Of a stretch of DNA of 64,000 nt, positions 62,651 to 64,000 are shown piece by piece. The notes under the pieces were generated by a model. The model was not told the origin of the DNA. It ran no database searches and was given only the letters and a program-made list of their open reading frames with translations. The translations under genes were made by a program, and so were the position numbers. The stretch is from Algoriphagus aquimarinus (lineage in GTDB: Bacteria > Bacteroidota > Bacteroidia > Cytophagales > Cyclobacteriaceae): positions 62,001 to 126,000 of the forward strand of contig NZ_VORW01000004.1 of the NCBI RefSeq assembly GCF_007997215.1, read 5' to 3'. The first letter of the stretch is position 1; the number at the start of each line of letters is the position of its first letter.

Positions 62651-64000
62651 ATGGCTTTTGATATTGAAATGATCAAGAAAGTGTATGCCAGATACCCTGA
62701 GCGTATCGAAGCAGCCCGCAAGGCTGTGGGACGTCCACTTACTTTGACAGAAAAGATTCTTTACGCACACTTGAGCGAAGGTGCCGCTTCACAGACATAC
62801 GGCAGAGGTGTATCTTACGTTGATTTTCAACCAGATAGGGTTGCAATGCAAGATGCTACTGCACAGATGGCTTTGCTTCAGTTTATGCAAGCAGGTAAGA
62901 GCCAAGTGGCAGTTCCTTCCACTGTTCACTGTGATCACTTGATTCAGGCTGAAGTAGGTGCTGATCAGGATTTGACCAAAGCAAAAGATAAAAACAAAGA
63001 AGTTTATGATTTCTTGGCTTCTGTTTCTAATAAATATGGACTTGGATTCTGGAAGCCAGGAGCAGGTATCATTCACCAAGTAGTTTTAGAAAATTATTCT
63101 TTCCCAGGTGGAATGATGATTGGTACCGATTCTCATACACCAAATGCAGGTGGACTTGGAATGGTAGCCATCGGAGTAGGTGGAGCTGATGCATGTGATG
63201 TAATGGCTGGACTTCCTTGGGAGCTTAAATTCCCAAAATTGATTGGTATCAAACTTACTGGTAAACTATCTGGATGGACTTCTGCCAAAGATGTAATCCT
63301 GAAAGTAGCTGGAATACTAACTGTAAAAGGTGGTACAGGTGCAATCGTTGAGTATTTCGGCGATGGCGCTAGATCTCTTTCCGCTACTGGAAAAGGTACT
63401 ATCTGTAACATGGGAGCTGAAATTGGAGCTACGACTTCGATCTTTGGTTACGATGAGAAATCTGCAGCTTACTTGAGTTCTACTGAAAGAGCTGATGTGG
63501 CTGAATTGGCAAATGGAATCGCTGAGCACCTTACAGGTGATGAAGAGGTTTATGCTAACCCTGCTACTTACTTCGATGAGGTAATTGAGATCAACCTTTC
63601 TGAATTGGAACCACACGTAAATGGCCCATTCACTCCAGATTTGGCTTGGCCTATTTCTAAATTTGCGGCAGCAGTGAAAGAAAACGGCTGGCCAGCAAAA
63701 TTGGAAGTTGGTTTGATCGGATCTTGTACCAACTCTTCCTACGAAGATATTTCCAGAGCAGCTTCGCTAGCACAGCAGGCAGTTGATAAGAAACTAGTAG
63801 CAAAATCTGAATTCACAATCACACCAGGATCAGAGCAGGTAAGATTCACTGTCGATAGAGACGGTTTCTTGGATACCTTCGGTCAAATGGGCGGTGTAGT
63901 TCTTGCAAATGCTTGTGGACCTTGTATCGGTCAGTGGGCTCGTCATGGAGCTGAGAAGCAAGAGAAAAACTCAATCATCACTTCTTTCAACAGAAACTTT
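62651..64000 (+). CDS. acnA: Aconitate hydratase; C-terminus beyond window
   Basis: The first 450 codons of aconitase, which interconverts citrate and isocitrate in the TCA cycle. It starts [19 protein letters not shown], resembling the mitochondrial-type enzyme rather than E. coli AcnA. The active-site residues include the HCDHL motif, [13 protein letters not shown], and the 4Fe-4S ligands in [11 protein letters not shown] and the pair [11 protein letters not shown]. The swivelling C-terminal domain is missing because of the window edge. The gene symbol is by convention and the subfamily is not certain. Confidence 0.95.
   Translation, partial: MAFDIEMIKKVYARYPERIEAARKAVGRPLTLTEKILYAHLSEGAASQTYGRGVSYVDFQPDRVAMQDATAQMALLQFMQAGKSQVAVPSTVHCDHLIQAEVGADQDLTKAKDKNKEVYDFLASVSNKYGLGFWKPGAGIIHQVVLENYSFPGGMMIGTDSHTPNAGGLGMVAIGVGGADACDVMAGLPWELKFPKLIGIKLTGKLSGWTSAKDVILKVAGILTVKGGTGAIVEYFGDGARSLSATGKGTICNMGAEIGATTSIFGYDEKSAAYLSSTERADVAELANGIAEHLTGDEEVYANPATYFDEVIEINLSELEPHVNGPFTPDLAWPISKFAAAVKENGWPAKLEVGLIGSCTNSSYEDISRAASLAQQAVDKKLVAKSEFTITPGSEQVRFTVDRDGFLDTFGQMGGVVLANACGPCIGQWARHGAEKQEKNSIITSFNRNF

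Overview
The window looks like a chromosomal segment of a Bacteroidota bacterium of the order Cytophagales, probably Cyclobacteriaceae (Algoriphagus-like). The supporting signs are a GldH gliding lipoprotein directly behind a RicT/PSP1 protein, a DUF3276 (PUR-like) protein, many lipoproteins, a HisKA_2/LytTR two-component pair, almost no Shine-Dalgarno sequences, and several -7 boxes of the form TAnnTTTG, which is the Bacteroidota sigma-A type. The genus is an inference.

Layout. 1-5.7 kb: two exported proteases (S8, cut by the window edge, and S41), ftsE, a transaldolase-like fructose-6-phosphate aldolase, the small SRP RNA and two small conserved genes, all on the minus strand. 5.8-14.4 kb: a complete tryptophan operon (trpE-G-D-C-F-B-A plus a DAHP synthase). 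It is preceded by a promoter, a 20-codon leader peptide with three consecutive Trp codons and a strong attenuator hairpin. A four-helix-bundle (IVP/S23-type) cassette with inverted ends and a frameshifted gene sits between trpE and trpG. 14.5-18 kb: an NTF2-like lipoprotein and a TPR-histidine kinase/LytTR regulator pair. 18-25.3 kb: an accessory stretch holding a 6-bladed propeller lipoprotein, a DUF6934 pair, a PAF-acetylhydrolase-like lipase, a MntA/HepT module whose HepT carries a nonsense codon, several unknown genes, and four or five copies of a palindromic intergenic repeat.

25.3-34.3 kb: housekeeping genes gldH, ricT, purD and recQ, then kdsD, manC and a ROK regulator. 34.5-37 kb: a dead GNAT gene and two secreted carbohydrate-esterase-like proteins. 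37-45.7 kb: a tightly coupled operon of an alpha/alpha-toroid (terpenoid-cyclase-like) protein, a UbiA-type prenyltransferase, a GT-C membrane glycosyltransferase and a GT4 glycosyltransferase. Two GT2 enzymes and a UGM-like flavoprotein follow. I could not match this set to a known pathway, and it is the most interesting candidate in the window. It lies on the 3' side of a tRNA-Asn whose 3' end and terminator are duplicated.

46.5-53.5 kb: a Tat-exported Gfo/Idh/MocA oxidoreductase, a two-subunit molybdenum hydroxylase (IorAB type), a frameshifted DUF3052-like gene, a secreted unknown protein and ctlX. 53.8-64 kb: purB, a ferredoxin-NADP-reductase-like flavoprotein, a membrane protein, an orphan Cas6-like protein with no CRISPR array or other cas gene nearby, ychF, an AI-2E family transporter, DUF3276, a 4Fe-4S ferredoxin divergent from an acyl-CoA reductase, and aconitase, cut by the right edge.
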